Positions 1 to 7,989 of a DNA stretch of 23,804 nt are shown here, in pieces; position 1 is the first letter of the stretch; each line of letters opens with the position of its first letter. The DNA comes from UMGS172 sp045647525 (GTDB lineage Bacteria; Bacillota; Clostridia; Oscillospirales; Acutalibacteraceae): assembly GCA_045647525.1 (NCBI GenBank), contig JAZRMK010000045.1, forward strand, positions 1 to 23,804. Reading direction: 5' to 3'. The notes beneath the pieces were generated by a model. It was not told where the DNA came from. It worked only from the letters and a program-made list of their open reading frames with translations, and ran no database searches. The translations under genes and the position numbers were made by a program.

Positions 1-1071
1 GGATACCCCGGCAAACGCTACTACGGCGGCTGCCAGTATGTTGATATTGTAGAGGATATTGCAAGAGAACGTGCTTGCCAGCTTTTCGGTGCAAAGTTTG
101 CCAACGTTCAGCCTCACTCGGGCGCTCAGGCAAACCAGGCAGCTTATCTTGCTGTTCTTGAAACCGGCGACACCGTTATGGGCATGAACCTCGCACACGG
201 CGGTCATCTTACCCACGGTTCACCTGTTAACAGTTCGGGCAAGCTTTACAACTTCGTTCCTTACGGTGTAGGTGAGGACGGCTTCATCGATTATGATGAG
301 ATGAGAAAAATTGCCAACGAGTGCAAACCCAAACTTATCGTTGCAGGTGCTTCGGCTTATGCCCGTGAGATAAAGTTTGATGTAATAGCTGATATTGCGA
401 AGTCGGTTGGAGCACTCTTTATGGTCGATATGGCGCATATTGCGGGCCTTGTAGCCGCAGGACTGCACCAGAACCCCGTAGAGTATGCCGACATTGTTAC
501 AACCACTACCCATAAGACCCTTCGCGGCCCCAGAGGTGGTTTGATTCTCTGTAATGACGAGGAAATTTTTAAGGCTATCAACAAAGCCGTATTCCCCGGA
601 AATCAGGGCGGTCCTTTGATGCACGTTATTGCAGGTAAAGCGGTCTGTTTCGGCGAGGCTTTGACCGAAGAGTTCAAGGAATATCAGAAGCAGATAGTTA
701 AAAATGCTGCTGCGTTGGCCGAATCTTTGAAGGCTAACGGTATCAACCTCGTTTCAAACGGTACTGATAACCACCTTTGCCTTTTGGATCTTCGTGGAAC
801 AGGCGTTACAGGTAAGGAATTGGAGCATAGACTTGACGATGTGAACATCACCGCCAATAAGAATGCTATCCCCAACGACCCTGAAAAGCCGTTTGTAACA
901 AGTGGTGTTCGTCTTGGTGCGCCTGCCGCAACTACAAGAGGTCTTAAAGAAGAGGACTTTACCGAAATCGGTCGTCTTATTGCACTCTGCGTTAAGGATT
1001 TTGACGCTAAGCGCGACGAAATAAAGGCTTCGGTTGCCGCAATTTGCGCAAAATATCCTCTTTATATGTAA
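1..1071 (+). CDS. glyA: Serine hydroxymethyltransferase, 3' part (5' end outside window)
   Basis: This PLP enzyme interconverts serine and glycine with tetrahydrofolate and feeds one-carbon units to purine, thymidylate and methionine synthesis in the cytoplasm. The reading frame is open from base 1 and begins inside the protein with GYPGKRYYGG, the conserved SHMT segment normally near residues 50-60, so roughly the first 50-60 residues are missing. Visible signatures are QPHSGAQAN, LAHGGHLTHG, the VDMAHIAGL segment with the Asp that contacts the PLP pyridine nitrogen, and TTTTHKTLRGPRGG, whose Lys forms the Schiff base. The C-terminal part FVTSGVRLGAPAATTRG is also typical. The ATG at 178 is internal and is not the start. 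A 76-nt gap separates it from fba. The identification is secure. Confidence 0.96.
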   Translation, partial: GYPGKRYYGGCQYVDIVEDIARERACQLFGAKFANVQPHSGAQANQAAYLAVLETGDTVMGMNLAHGGHLTHGSPVNSSGKLYNFVPYGVGEDGFIDYDEMRKIANECKPKLIVAGASAYAREIKFDVIADIAKSVGALFMVDMAHIAGLVAAGLHQNPVEYADIVTTTTHKTLRGPRGGLILCNDEEIFKAINKAVFPGNQGGPLMHVIAGKAVCFGEALTEEFKEYQKQIVKNAAALAESLKANGINLVSNGTDNHLCLLDLRGTGVTGKELEHRLDDVNITANKNAIPNDPEKPFVTSGVRLGAPAATTRGLKEEDFTEIGRLIALCVKDFDAKRDEIKASVAAICAKYPLYM

Positions 1072-1086
1072 TTTATATGAAAACCC

Positions 1087-1115
1087 TTGATTTTATATGG
1101 GTTTAGGTATAAACT
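1087..1115 (+). promoter_or_regulatory. Possible weak sigma-A promoter before fba
   Basis: TTGATT (1087-1092) is followed after 17 nt by TAAACT (1110-1115); TATAAA at 1108-1113 is an alternative -10 with a 15-nt spacer. Both elements deviate from consensus and the gap is AT-rich, so this may be chance and fba could be read through from glyA. Confidence 0.3.
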
Positions 1116-1147
1116 GTGTATAGAAATCAAATAAAGGAGTAATGAAA

Positions 1148-2011
1148 ATGTTAGTATCAGCAAAAGAAATGTTAAATAAAGCAAAGGCAGGCAAATATGC
1201 AGTTGGCCAGTTCAACATCAACAACCTTGAATGGACCAAGGCTATTTTGCAGACCGCAGAAGAGTTAAAATCTCCTGTTATTCTCGGTGTTTCCGAGGGT
1301 GCAGGTAAGTATATGTGCGGTTACACCACCGTTGTCGGTATGGTTAACGGCATGATCAACGAGCTCGGCATCACTGTTCCCGTAGCACTTCATCTTGACC
1401 ACGGTTCTTACGAAGGTGCAAAGAAGTGCATCGAAGCAGGTTTCTCTTCCGTTATGTTCGACGGTTCTCACTATCCTATCGATGAGAACATCGCAAAGAC
1501 CAAGGAGTTGGTTGCTATTTGCGAAGAAAAGGGCTTGTCTTTGGAAGCAGAAGTTGGCGCTATCGGCGGCGAGGAAGACGGCGTTATCGGCAGCGGTGAA
1601 GTTGCAGATCCTAAGGAGTGCAAGATGATCGCAGACCTCGGCGTTACAATGTTGGCAGCAGGTATCGGTAACATTCACGGTAAGTATCCTGAAAATTGGG
1701 CAGGTCTTTCCTTTGATACACTTGATGCTATCCAGCAGCTCACAGGCGATATGCCTCTCGTTCTCCACGGCGGTACAGGCATTCCTGCCGATATGATCAA
1801 AAAGGCTATTTCCTTGGGCGTTTCCAAGATCAATGTTAACACCGAGTGTCAGTTGGCATTTGCCGCAGCAACAAGAGAGTATATTGAGGCAGGCAAGGAC
1901 CTTCAAGGCAAGGGCTTCGACCCCAGAAAGTTGCTTGCTCCCGGTGTTGAAGCTATTAAGGCTACCGTTAAGGAAAAGATGGAACTTTTCGGTTCGGTCG
2001 GCAAGGCTTAA
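1148..2011 (+). CDS. fba: Class II fructose-bisphosphate aldolase
   Basis: This zinc-dependent aldolase cleaves fructose 1,6-bisphosphate to dihydroxyacetone phosphate and glyceraldehyde 3-phosphate in glycolysis, and runs in reverse in gluconeogenesis. Key motifs are YAVGQFNINN near the N-terminus, HLDHGS at residues 82-87 (catalytic Asp and a zinc-ligand His), EVGAIGGEEDGV, the zinc-ligand His in GNIHGKY, LHGGTGIP and KINVNTE. The 287-residue length is normal for the family. I chose ATG 1148 because GGAG at 1136-1139 lies 8 nt upstream; the in-frame ATG at 1142 is only 2 nt from that site. A strong terminator follows. The gene faces enolase, so two glycolytic genes converge here. Confidence 0.95.
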   Translation: MLVSAKEMLNKAKAGKYAVGQFNINNLEWTKAILQTAEELKSPVILGVSEGAGKYMCGYTTVVGMVNGMINELGITVPVALHLDHGSYEGAKKCIEAGFSSVMFDGSHYPIDENIAKTKELVAICEEKGLSLEAEVGAIGGEEDGVIGSGEVADPKECKMIADLGVTMLAAGIGNIHGKYPENWAGLSFDTLDAIQQLTGDMPLVLHGGTGIPADMIKKAISLGVSKINVNTECQLAFAAATREYIEAGKDLQGKGFDPRKLLAPGVEAIKATVKEKMELFGSVGKA

Positions 2012-2033
2012 TCACAAATTAAAGAGGCTTTCA

Positions 2034-2067
2034 AACCCGCCCCGAGTTTTCTCGGGGTGGGTTTTTT
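2034..2067 (+). terminator. Intrinsic terminator after fba
   Basis: A 13-bp GC-rich stem (2034-2046 with 2051-2063, one G-U pair) has a TTTT loop and runs into six T residues at 2062-2067. It ends fba transcription. On the minus strand an A-rich run precedes the stem but only a short T run follows, so it could also weakly stop transcripts leaving the enolase gene, whose stop lies about 64 nt away. Confidence 0.9.
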
Positions 2068-2130
2068 ATACACTGCCATTCTAAGCAACGCCAAAAACGG
2101 CAAATTTTATCCGTCTTCGGTTGATTATGG

Positions 2131-3354
2131 TCACACAATCTCCGATTCGATTTTCAAAAGACGGTTATACTTGGCGGTGCGGTCGGTGCGGCAGGGTGCT
2201 CCTGCTTTGATATAATCGGCTCCGACGGCTACCGAAAGGTCGGCAATAAAGGTGTCCTCAGTTTCACCCGAACGGTGTGAAATTATGGGTGTGTAGCCGG
2301 CTCTTTTTGCCATAGCTATTACCTGCAAGGTTTCGGTCAATGTGCCGATTTGATTGAGTTTTACCAGAATCGAGTTGGCTATTTGTTGTTCGATACCACT
2401 CTTGAAACGTTGTGGATTGGTTACAAACAGATCGTCGCCGACCAGCATTACCTTTTTATCCAATGTGTCGGTCATGGCTTTCCAGCCCGAATAGTCGTCC
2501 TCCGCCAAGCCGTCTTCGACCGAAATTATTGGGTAATCGGCAACAAGCGTTTCGATTTTTTCGGTCAGAGCCTTTGAAGAAAGAGTTTCTGCCGATTTTG
2601 GCAGGTGATAGTCGGTTCCGTTGTACCATTCGCTTGACGCAACATCAAGTGCGATTTTCACACTGTCGGTCGTATAACCCGCTTTCTCTATTGCCTTCAA
2701 AATAAACTCGATGGCCTCGCGGTCGTCAATAAGGTCGGGCGCAAATCCGCCCTCGTCGCCCACGGCGGTCGATTTGCAGTTTTCCTTCAAAATGCTCTTC
2801 AACGCGTGGTATATTTCCGAACCTGCACGCAACTTTTCGCAGAACGCACCTTTCAACGGCACGATCATAAACTCTTGAATATCAAGATTGTTGTCGGCGT
2901 GGGCTCCGCCGTTCAAAATGTTCATCATCGGTGACGGTAGTTTCAAAGCACTTATACCGCCTAAATATCGGTACAAGGGAACTCGGTAGTGCCGAGCTGC
3001 TGCACGCGCTACCGCTAACGATACCGCAAGAATAGCGTTTGCGCCAAGGCGTGATTTCAAATCCGTGCCGTCGATTTTTAACATTTCACGGTCGATCCTT
3101 TTTTGGTTTAAAGTTTTAAGCGAACATATTGCAGGGGAGATGGTCGAGTTAATGAACTCTGCGGCAGTAGAAACACCCTTTCCGCCATAGCGCTCACCGC
3201 CGTCGCGAAGTTCGTGGGCTTCAAACTTGCCGGTTGACGCACCCGATGGTGCAATAGCCACGCCGCGCGTTCCGTCGGTCAGAGTAACTTCTGCGGCAAC
3301 GGTTGGATTTCCTCTCGAATCAAGCACTTCAAAACCTCTTATTTGATTTATCAT
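2131..3354 (-). CDS. eno: Enolase (phosphopyruvate hydratase), slightly short form
   Basis: Enolase converts 2-phosphoglycerate to phosphoenolpyruvate, the penultimate step of glycolysis. The catalytic set is intact: the PSGASTG loop, NGGAHADNNLDIQEFMIVP, GDEGGFAP, the magnesium ligands in ALDVA, SVEDGL and GDDLF, the catalytic Lys in LVKLNQIGT, and SHRSGETED. I place the start at the ATG at 3354 because AGGAGA on the minus strand lies 6 nt upstream; the in-frame ATG at 3360 abuts that site. The product is 407 residues, against about 420-435 for typical bacterial enolases, and ends just after AKYNRLLKIESEIV, so the usual C-terminal tail is missing. The normally conserved KTG before the SRTDR segment reads KAG, and GASTGKFEA has Lys where Glu or Ser is usual. 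It probably works, but could be a divergent paralogue. It is monocistronic in this window. Confidence 0.93.
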   Translation of the reverse strand: MINQIRGFEVLDSRGNPTVAAEVTLTDGTRGVAIAPSGASTGKFEAHELRDGGERYGGKGVSTAAEFINSTISPAICSLKTLNQKRIDREMLKIDGTDLKSRLGANAILAVSLAVARAAARHYRVPLYRYLGGISALKLPSPMMNILNGGAHADNNLDIQEFMIVPLKGAFCEKLRAGSEIYHALKSILKENCKSTAVGDEGGFAPDLIDDREAIEFILKAIEKAGYTTDSVKIALDVASSEWYNGTDYHLPKSAETLSSKALTEKIETLVADYPIISVEDGLAEDDYSGWKAMTDTLDKKVMLVGDDLFVTNPQRFKSGIEQQIANSILVKLNQIGTLTETLQVIAMAKRAGYTPIISHRSGETEDTFIADLSVAVGADYIKAGAPCRTDRTAKYNRLLKIESEIV

Positions 3355-3428
3355 ATACATTCTCCTTTCTTATTCTATTTTTGGCAGAAAATGTACGCGT
3401 TATGTGTCGCAAATAAGGGTTTTTATGT

Positions 3429-3457
3429 TTGACTTTTAGATGTAAAAGAGGTATTAT
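3429..3457 (+). promoter_or_regulatory. Sigma-A promoter of the kinase-rlmB-pseudoATPase-wzy operon
   Basis: TTGACT (3429-3434) is separated by exactly 17 nt from TATTAT (3452-3457). The predicted transcript start near 3464 leaves a leader of about 30 nt before the ribosome binding site GGAGG at 3481-3485. No comparably good promoter appears before rlmB or the next two genes, so it probably drives the whole set to 9224. Confidence 0.75.
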
Positions 3458-3496
3458 ATAGTAGTAAGAATATATACTTTGGAGGACTATGTTCTG

Positions 3497-4213
3497 ATGC
3501 CTAAGTTTTTGATTGCGGGACTGAAAGTTCAGATGGACGTAACCTATGACCTGCTTAAAGGACGCAGCGAAAAATACCTTAATGATTTCTGCGGCGAACC
3601 CGATATAGTGATAACACTTTACGACGGCTTGTTGGAACAAATGCAAGAGCGCGTGCCGGGTCTTGATTATGCCAACCTCGAATATATAGCTACTTCGGTT
3701 TATTTTTATAAAGCGCTTTTGAAGCACGAAGGATTTATGCTTCATTCTTCCTGTATAAGTTACGGTGGCAAGGCGTACTTCTTTACTGCTGACAGCGGAA
3801 CGGGAAAGTCCACCCATACGGGACTTTGGAACAAGTATATAGACGGGGTTGAGTTTATTAACGACGACAAACCCGCGATTAGAAAAATTGATGGTGAGTA
3901 TTATGCTTGCGGAACTCCGTGGAGTGGCAAAACCGCACTAAACAGCGATGTCTTCTTGCCCGTTGGCGCAGTGGCGCTGCTTAAAAGGGGAAACAACGAG
4001 ATAAGTAAAGCTCCCAACAACCGAGCAGTTACATTTATCTTGAAACAGACAAGTTTACCCGACCGCATAAATATGACCGATCGTTTGGCAGAACTGCTCG
4101 ACGGGTTTGTCAGAACAACTCCAATCTATGATTTTGCCTGTGATATGAGCGAAGAGGCGGTTAAGACTTCGTTTGAAGCAATGACGGGCGAAAAATATGT
4201 TAAAAGGACATAA
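3497..4213 (+). CDS. HprK-like / PEPCK-like P-loop kinase of unknown substrate
   Basis: This 238-residue protein belongs to the HPr kinase/PEP carboxykinase-like fold. Visible motifs are MLHSSCI (81-87), the Walker A SGTGKST (100-106), FINDDKPA (120-127) with an Asp pair at the position of the HprK catalytic Asp, and GTPWSGK (139-145). This combination is common in stand-alone HprK-related kinases of Clostridia, sometimes annotated as serine kinase or ATP-type PEPCK. The true HPr kinase N-terminal domain is absent, and no HPr, PTS or PqqD-like partner lies nearby, so the substrate is unknown. I chose ATG 3497, 11 nt after GGAGG; the frame can extend to a TTG at 3479 that would overlap that site. 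It is the first gene of a promoter-led operon and stops 3 nt before rlmB. Confidence 0.8.
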   Translation: MPKFLIAGLKVQMDVTYDLLKGRSEKYLNDFCGEPDIVITLYDGLLEQMQERVPGLDYANLEYIATSVYFYKALLKHEGFMLHSSCISYGGKAYFFTADSGTGKSTHTGLWNKYIDGVEFINDDKPAIRKIDGEYYACGTPWSGKTALNSDVFLPVGAVALLKRGNNEISKAPNNRAVTFILKQTSLPDRINMTDRLAELLDGFVRTTPIYDFACDMSEEAVKTSFEAMTGEKYVKRT

Positions 4214-4216
4214 AAT

Positions 4217-5017
4217 ATGCAAGATTATACCCGAAATGAAAATATGGAAACAAGCGAAGAACGCACCCGCGACGAAAACGTAATAGTCGGCAGAAATCCT
4301 GTTACCGAGGCGTTGCGTTCGGGGCGCGAAATAGATAAGTTGCTTATAGCTCACGGTGCAAATACCGGCTCAACAAGAGCAATAGTTGCAAAGTGCCGAG
4401 AGAGAGGAATTTTAGTAAAGGAAGTTTCTCCTCAAAAGCTCGATTTTATGAGTGGGGGTGCAGCACATCAGGGCGTAGCACTGATAGTTGCAGCACACAA
4501 ATACTGCACGGTTAAGGATATTCTGGATTATGCCGCCGAAAAGGAGCAGGCTCCGTTTATCATCATTTGCGATGAGATAGAGGATCCGCACAATCTTGGT
4601 GCTATCATCAGGACCGCAGAGGCTTGCGGTGTTCACGGAATAATAATTCCGAAAAGAAGAAGCGCATCACTCAACACTGTTGTCGCAAAGTCTTCGGCAG
4701 GTGCACTGGAATATATGAAGGTGGCGCGTGTTACCAATATACCCACAGTAATAGAAGAGTTAAAAGAGCAGGGACTTTGGATATATGCTGCTGATATGGA
4801 CGGCGAACCGTGGTGTATGACCGATTACACGGGACCTTCGGCTTTCGTTATTGGTAACGAGGGCAGAGGTGTAGGACCGTTGGTCAAAAAGAAGTGTGAT
4901 AAAACCGTCGCAATGCCGATGGTAGGGGAGATAAATTCGCTCAATGCGTCGGTTGCCGCAGGCATTTTGATGTATGAGGCAGCAAGACAGCGTCAAGGAA
5001 TTAAACCTATAAAATAA
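4217..5017 (+). CDS. rlmB: 23S rRNA (guanosine-2'-O-)-methyltransferase RlmB, TrmH/SpoU family
   Basis: This SPOUT-fold methyltransferase adds a 2'-O-methyl group from S-adenosylmethionine to RNA; the RlmB branch modifies a 23S rRNA guanosine near the peptidyl-transferase centre. After a charged N-terminal tail of about 22 residues comes the L30e-like substrate-binding domain (VGRNPVTEALRSG to about residue 95) and then the knotted catalytic domain. The three SpoU motifs are clear: EDPHNLGAIIRTAEACGV, FVIGNEGRGVG and INSLNASVAAGILMYE. At 266 residues the length is normal, allowing for the tail. The start at 4217 has AAAGGA (4203-4208) 8 nt upstream, inside the end of the previous gene. The specific substrate (RlmB rather than another TrmH paralogue) is inferred from domain layout. 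Confidence 0.92.
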   Translation: MQDYTRNENMETSEERTRDENVIVGRNPVTEALRSGREIDKLLIAHGANTGSTRAIVAKCRERGILVKEVSPQKLDFMSGGAAHQGVALIVAAHKYCTVKDILDYAAEKEQAPFIIICDEIEDPHNLGAIIRTAEACGVHGIIIPKRRSASLNTVVAKSSAGALEYMKVARVTNIPTVIEELKEQGLWIYAADMDGEPWCMTDYTGPSAFVIGNEGRGVGPLVKKKCDKTVAMPMVGEINSLNASVAAGILMYEAARQRQGIKPIK

Positions 5018-5037
5018 GTTTAAAGGGGAATATTCTC

Positions 5038-7989
5038 GTGGGACTTTTCAAAAAGAAATCTTTTGATGAATTGGAAGGACATAACTATAACCTTTTTACC
5101 GATGACGATGACGACGGTCTTATTGATGCGTCACCGTTTTCACAGGGTGTGAAAAACAGGGCTGCGGCTCCTCATGCGATGACGGTTGATGAGATCGTCG
5201 GAACCGAAACTGAGGAGATTCCTATGTCTTCGGCACGCCCAACGCCTGATTCGGTTTACGAACAGCTTAAAGAGAAAAAATCTTTGCAACAGCCTATCGA
5301 GGACGACTATGTGCCGTCCTGGGCAACAAGCAAAATGGAAGAACCCAAAAACAATACATATTCCGAGCCTTATGTCAACGTGACCGTTCAACCCGAAACA
5401 GAAGAGGAACACGACGACTTTTTAGCAAAGTGTAAAATGGCGGTCGACATTGCAACTTCGGGTGTTCATTACGACGAAAAAGATTTCGAGAATTTTGCAA
5501 AAGAAGATTATTACAAAACGCTCGAAACCGAAAAAGCTGTCGAATCGGTAGATGTTGATGATATTATTCGCCGTTTAAAGAGTGAAAACAACATCCCCGA
5601 AGTTGTTGAACCGGAAATTACAGCGGTTGAAGAGGAAATAAAGGCTGAGGAAAAATCAGAGTTAGGCGCAGAGGCTATCTTGGGCGATTTTTCGAGGGAA
5701 GTGGTAGAGGATACCGCAAAAGAGATTCCCACCGAAACCGAACTTTCAGAGGCGGCAGAGGATGTTATTGCTCTTGCGGCTGATGTTTTAAAAGAAGAAC
5801 CCGAGATCTCGGTTGATGAGATAAAGATGGAGAGCGAAACTCCTATAAATATCACCGAACGAGAAGAGTCGGATGAATCAAGCGAGGAAGACGTGAAGGT
5901 CTTCGTTGTCCAGCCAGAAGTAAGTGATGAAACCGACCCTAACGCCGTAAAGGTTGAGGTCGAGGTCATTCCGATGGACAGTGAGTCGGATATTATGCAC
6001 ACCGAGGTTGCATCTGACTCTATGAGAACCTATGGCAAGATATACCAGGGCGTTGTTATGGGTCATACCGAAAAGGGCGACGTCCAGTTGGATAAGGTCA
6101 TCGACGCCGCAAAGTCCGCCGTAGTTGCCGAGGAAATGGCAAGCACTGTTGTGTTTGACGCAACCAACGGCCTTGAAAACCTTGGCTCAGTAATAGCACA
6201 AAAGGCTGATGAATCGTTCTATGAAGAAAACGATTATGATGATATAGATGAGGACAGTTTTGAAGAACTGCCGTATTATGAAACCGAAGACCGCGACCTT
6301 GTTGGCATCGATGATTATCAAGATTTGAACGATGCCGCAAGACTCCGCACGAAGTTTATGGAAAAGTGCGCAGCAGGAACGCTGTTTACCGTAATGTCGT
6401 TCGGCGTGACAGCCTTGATGGTTTTGATTTCCTGCCTTTCGGGCGTTGCGCTTGCCGCATCGTTTGCAGGGTATGTAAATCTTCTGTTGCTCGTAGCAGT
6501 CATTAGTTTTAACCTCGGCATTTTCGCCGATTTAAAGGGCTTGTTTGAGGGAAACGTCGGTTTCGATACCTGCGTTGCAACAGCATCGGTGGCGATGCTT
6601 ATGCAGAATGTAGTATCCTGCGTATGTTTCGACGGCGCATATTCTACCGTCACAGGTGCCGCGGCATTCTTGCTTTCTATTAACTCGCTATTTAAATTGT
6701 TGCGCAATAAGCGAATCCTTAAAGGATTAGTGATAATAGCTAATTCCGAAACCAAAATGGCGGTTACCGCAGCGGGCGGTGCTCCTGCGGCGACTATTGC
6801 ATCGGGCACAGTCGATGGTGATGCAATAGTACTTTCGGGCCGTAAGGTTACCAACGTTAAAGGTTATTTGAAGAATTGCGGATATAAGAGCCCGTTTGAT
6901 TTAAAGGCTAAAACCCTGTTCGTTTTGGGTGCTTTAACTGCATTTGTTGCAGGTGTTGTTACCGGCATATTGTCGGGACTCGGCACGGGTGTCACCGTGG
7001 CTGCACTTACTCTTTGTGCCTGCTACCCTGCCTGTGCAATTATGACTGCTGAAGGTCCTATGCAGATTATAACCAAGAAATTAAACGATTATGGTGCAAT
7101 GTTGGCAGGATATAAGGGTATTTACAACCTTAACAAAGCCAACGTGATCGGAGTCAAGACATCGGATTTGTTCCCCGAAGGTTCGCTTACTCTTTACGAT
7201 ATGAAGCCGTTGAGCCAGAACGAAGTCGCTCATTCCTTGCTTCGTGCCGCCGCCGTAGCAATTGCGGCTGAGAGTCCGTTGACCCCCATTTTCAAAGGAA
7301 TTATCGGTGATATCAGCGAGGACGAGTTGCCCAAGGTATCGGGCGTTCAGTATGAGGATAAAATGGGTCTTGCAGGTTGGATAGGTGACCTGACCATTTT
7401 GATAGGTAACCGTAATCTTATGCAGGGACACAATGTTCCTGTGCCTCCGGCATCGGTTGACCAAAAAATTCTCAAAAACGGATATTTTCCTGTATATATC
7501 GCTTGTGACGGTGTTCCGTGCTTGCTGTTTATTGTAAAATATGAGGCTGACGAAATGGTTGGAGAGGAATTGCAAAAGGTCACCGAAGCAGGCGTCAGCG
7601 TGGTTGTGTACCCCGAAGACCCAAATGCTTCCGACGTTATGATCTGCGATTATTTCGGCCTTAATGACGGCGCAGTCAAGTTGATGCGCCATAACGGACG
7701 TGTTGCTTTTGAAAAGGCAACCGTTCCTGCCGAGAGTACGGGCGCTCCTGCCTCTTACGGCAAATCAATCTGCGGCTTGTTTGCGGCAGTTTCGGCAGCC
7801 AAGAGAATAAAATCCGTAATGGCGGTGTTAACTGCTGTGTATGTAATAGCGGCTGTTCTTGGAACAGTGCTTGTTTCCTACCTTGCGGTTGTAGGCAGAC
7901 TGTCACTCGTTACATCACTTGCTTTTATTGCTGTTCAAGCGGCATTTATGTTGATTTCGTTTCTTTTCGCTAGGATGGTGAGACGATGA
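5038..7989 (+). CDS. Degenerate P1-type ATPase-like membrane protein with long acidic N-terminal extension
   Basis: Function is unknown. Residues 1 to about 440 are soluble, acidic and low-complexity (DDDDDGLID near residue 21, many Glu-rich stretches). Predicted membrane segments lie near 445-470, 476-501, 513-535, 538-556, 626-648, 650-670, 926-949 and 955-978. The order of the second half matches a P1B ATPase. Residues 661-667 (ACYPACA) stand for the ACPCALG ion site, followed by the usual EGP and a link to VKTSDLFPEG at 706-715, which aligns with DKTGTLTEG but has Val706 for the phosphorylated Asp. SP746-747 replaces the N-domain HP; G777-G780 and IGN 789-791 resemble the nucleotide-domain GxG and VGN; YPED (858-861) replaces TGD. 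The actuator region (about 570-625) is short with no TGE, and no GDGxND is seen. It therefore looks catalytically dead. Start GTG 5038 has AAAGGGG 9 nt upstream. Its stop overlaps the next gene (ATGA). Confidence 0.8.
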   Translation: MGLFKKKSFDELEGHNYNLFTDDDDDGLIDASPFSQGVKNRAAAPHAMTVDEIVGTETEEIPMSSARPTPDSVYEQLKEKKSLQQPIEDDYVPSWATSKMEEPKNNTYSEPYVNVTVQPETEEEHDDFLAKCKMAVDIATSGVHYDEKDFENFAKEDYYKTLETEKAVESVDVDDIIRRLKSENNIPEVVEPEITAVEEEIKAEEKSELGAEAILGDFSREVVEDTAKEIPTETELSEAAEDVIALAADVLKEEPEISVDEIKMESETPINITEREESDESSEEDVKVFVVQPEVSDETDPNAVKVEVEVIPMDSESDIMHTEVASDSMRTYGKIYQGVVMGHTEKGDVQLDKVIDAAKSAVVAEEMASTVVFDATNGLENLGSVIAQKADESFYEENDYDDIDEDSFEELPYYETEDRDLVGIDDYQDLNDAARLRTKFMEKCAAGTLFTVMSFGVTALMVLISCLSGVALAASFAGYVNLLLLVAVISFNLGIFADLKGLFEGNVGFDTCVATASVAMLMQNVVSCVCFDGAYSTVTGAAAFLLSINSLFKLLRNKRILKGLVIIANSETKMAVTAAGGAPAATIASGTVDGDAIVLSGRKVTNVKGYLKNCGYKSPFDLKAKTLFVLGALTAFVAGVVTGILSGLGTGVTVAALTLCACYPACAIMTAEGPMQIITKKLNDYGAMLAGYKGIYNLNKANVIGVKTSDLFPEGSLTLYDMKPLSQNEVAHSLLRAAAVAIAAESPLTPIFKGIIGDISEDELPKVSGVQYEDKMGLAGWIGDLTILIGNRNLMQGHNVPVPPASVDQKILKNGYFPVYIACDGVPCLLFIVKYEADEMVGEELQKVTEAGVSVVVYPEDPNASDVMICDYFGLNDGAVKLMRHNGRVAFEKATVPAESTGAPASYGKSICGLFAAVSAAKRIKSVMAVLTAVYVIAAVLGTVLVSYLAVVGRLSLVTSLAFIAVQAAFMLISFLFARMVRR

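Noticed and set aside
1081..1104. Hairpin AAACCC...GGGTTT between glyA and fba
   Set aside because: Only a 6-bp stem with a 12-nt loop and no T tract; too weak to call a terminator.
3360..3480. Minus-strand promoter for enolase in the eno-kinase intergenic region
   Set aside because: TATAAT-like bases exist on the minus strand opposite 3452-3460, but no acceptable -35 lies at 16-18 nt, so I do not call one.
5511..6002. 163-codon Ser-rich open frame on the minus strand
   Set aside because: It mirrors the Glu/Asp-rich coding region of the pseudo-ATPase gene, has no ribosome binding site and shows no recognisable domain.
5038..7989. Active heavy-metal-exporting P1B ATPase
   Set aside because: The phosphorylated Asp, TGE, TGD, HP and GDGxND signatures are missing or changed, so transport by the P-type cycle is not supported.
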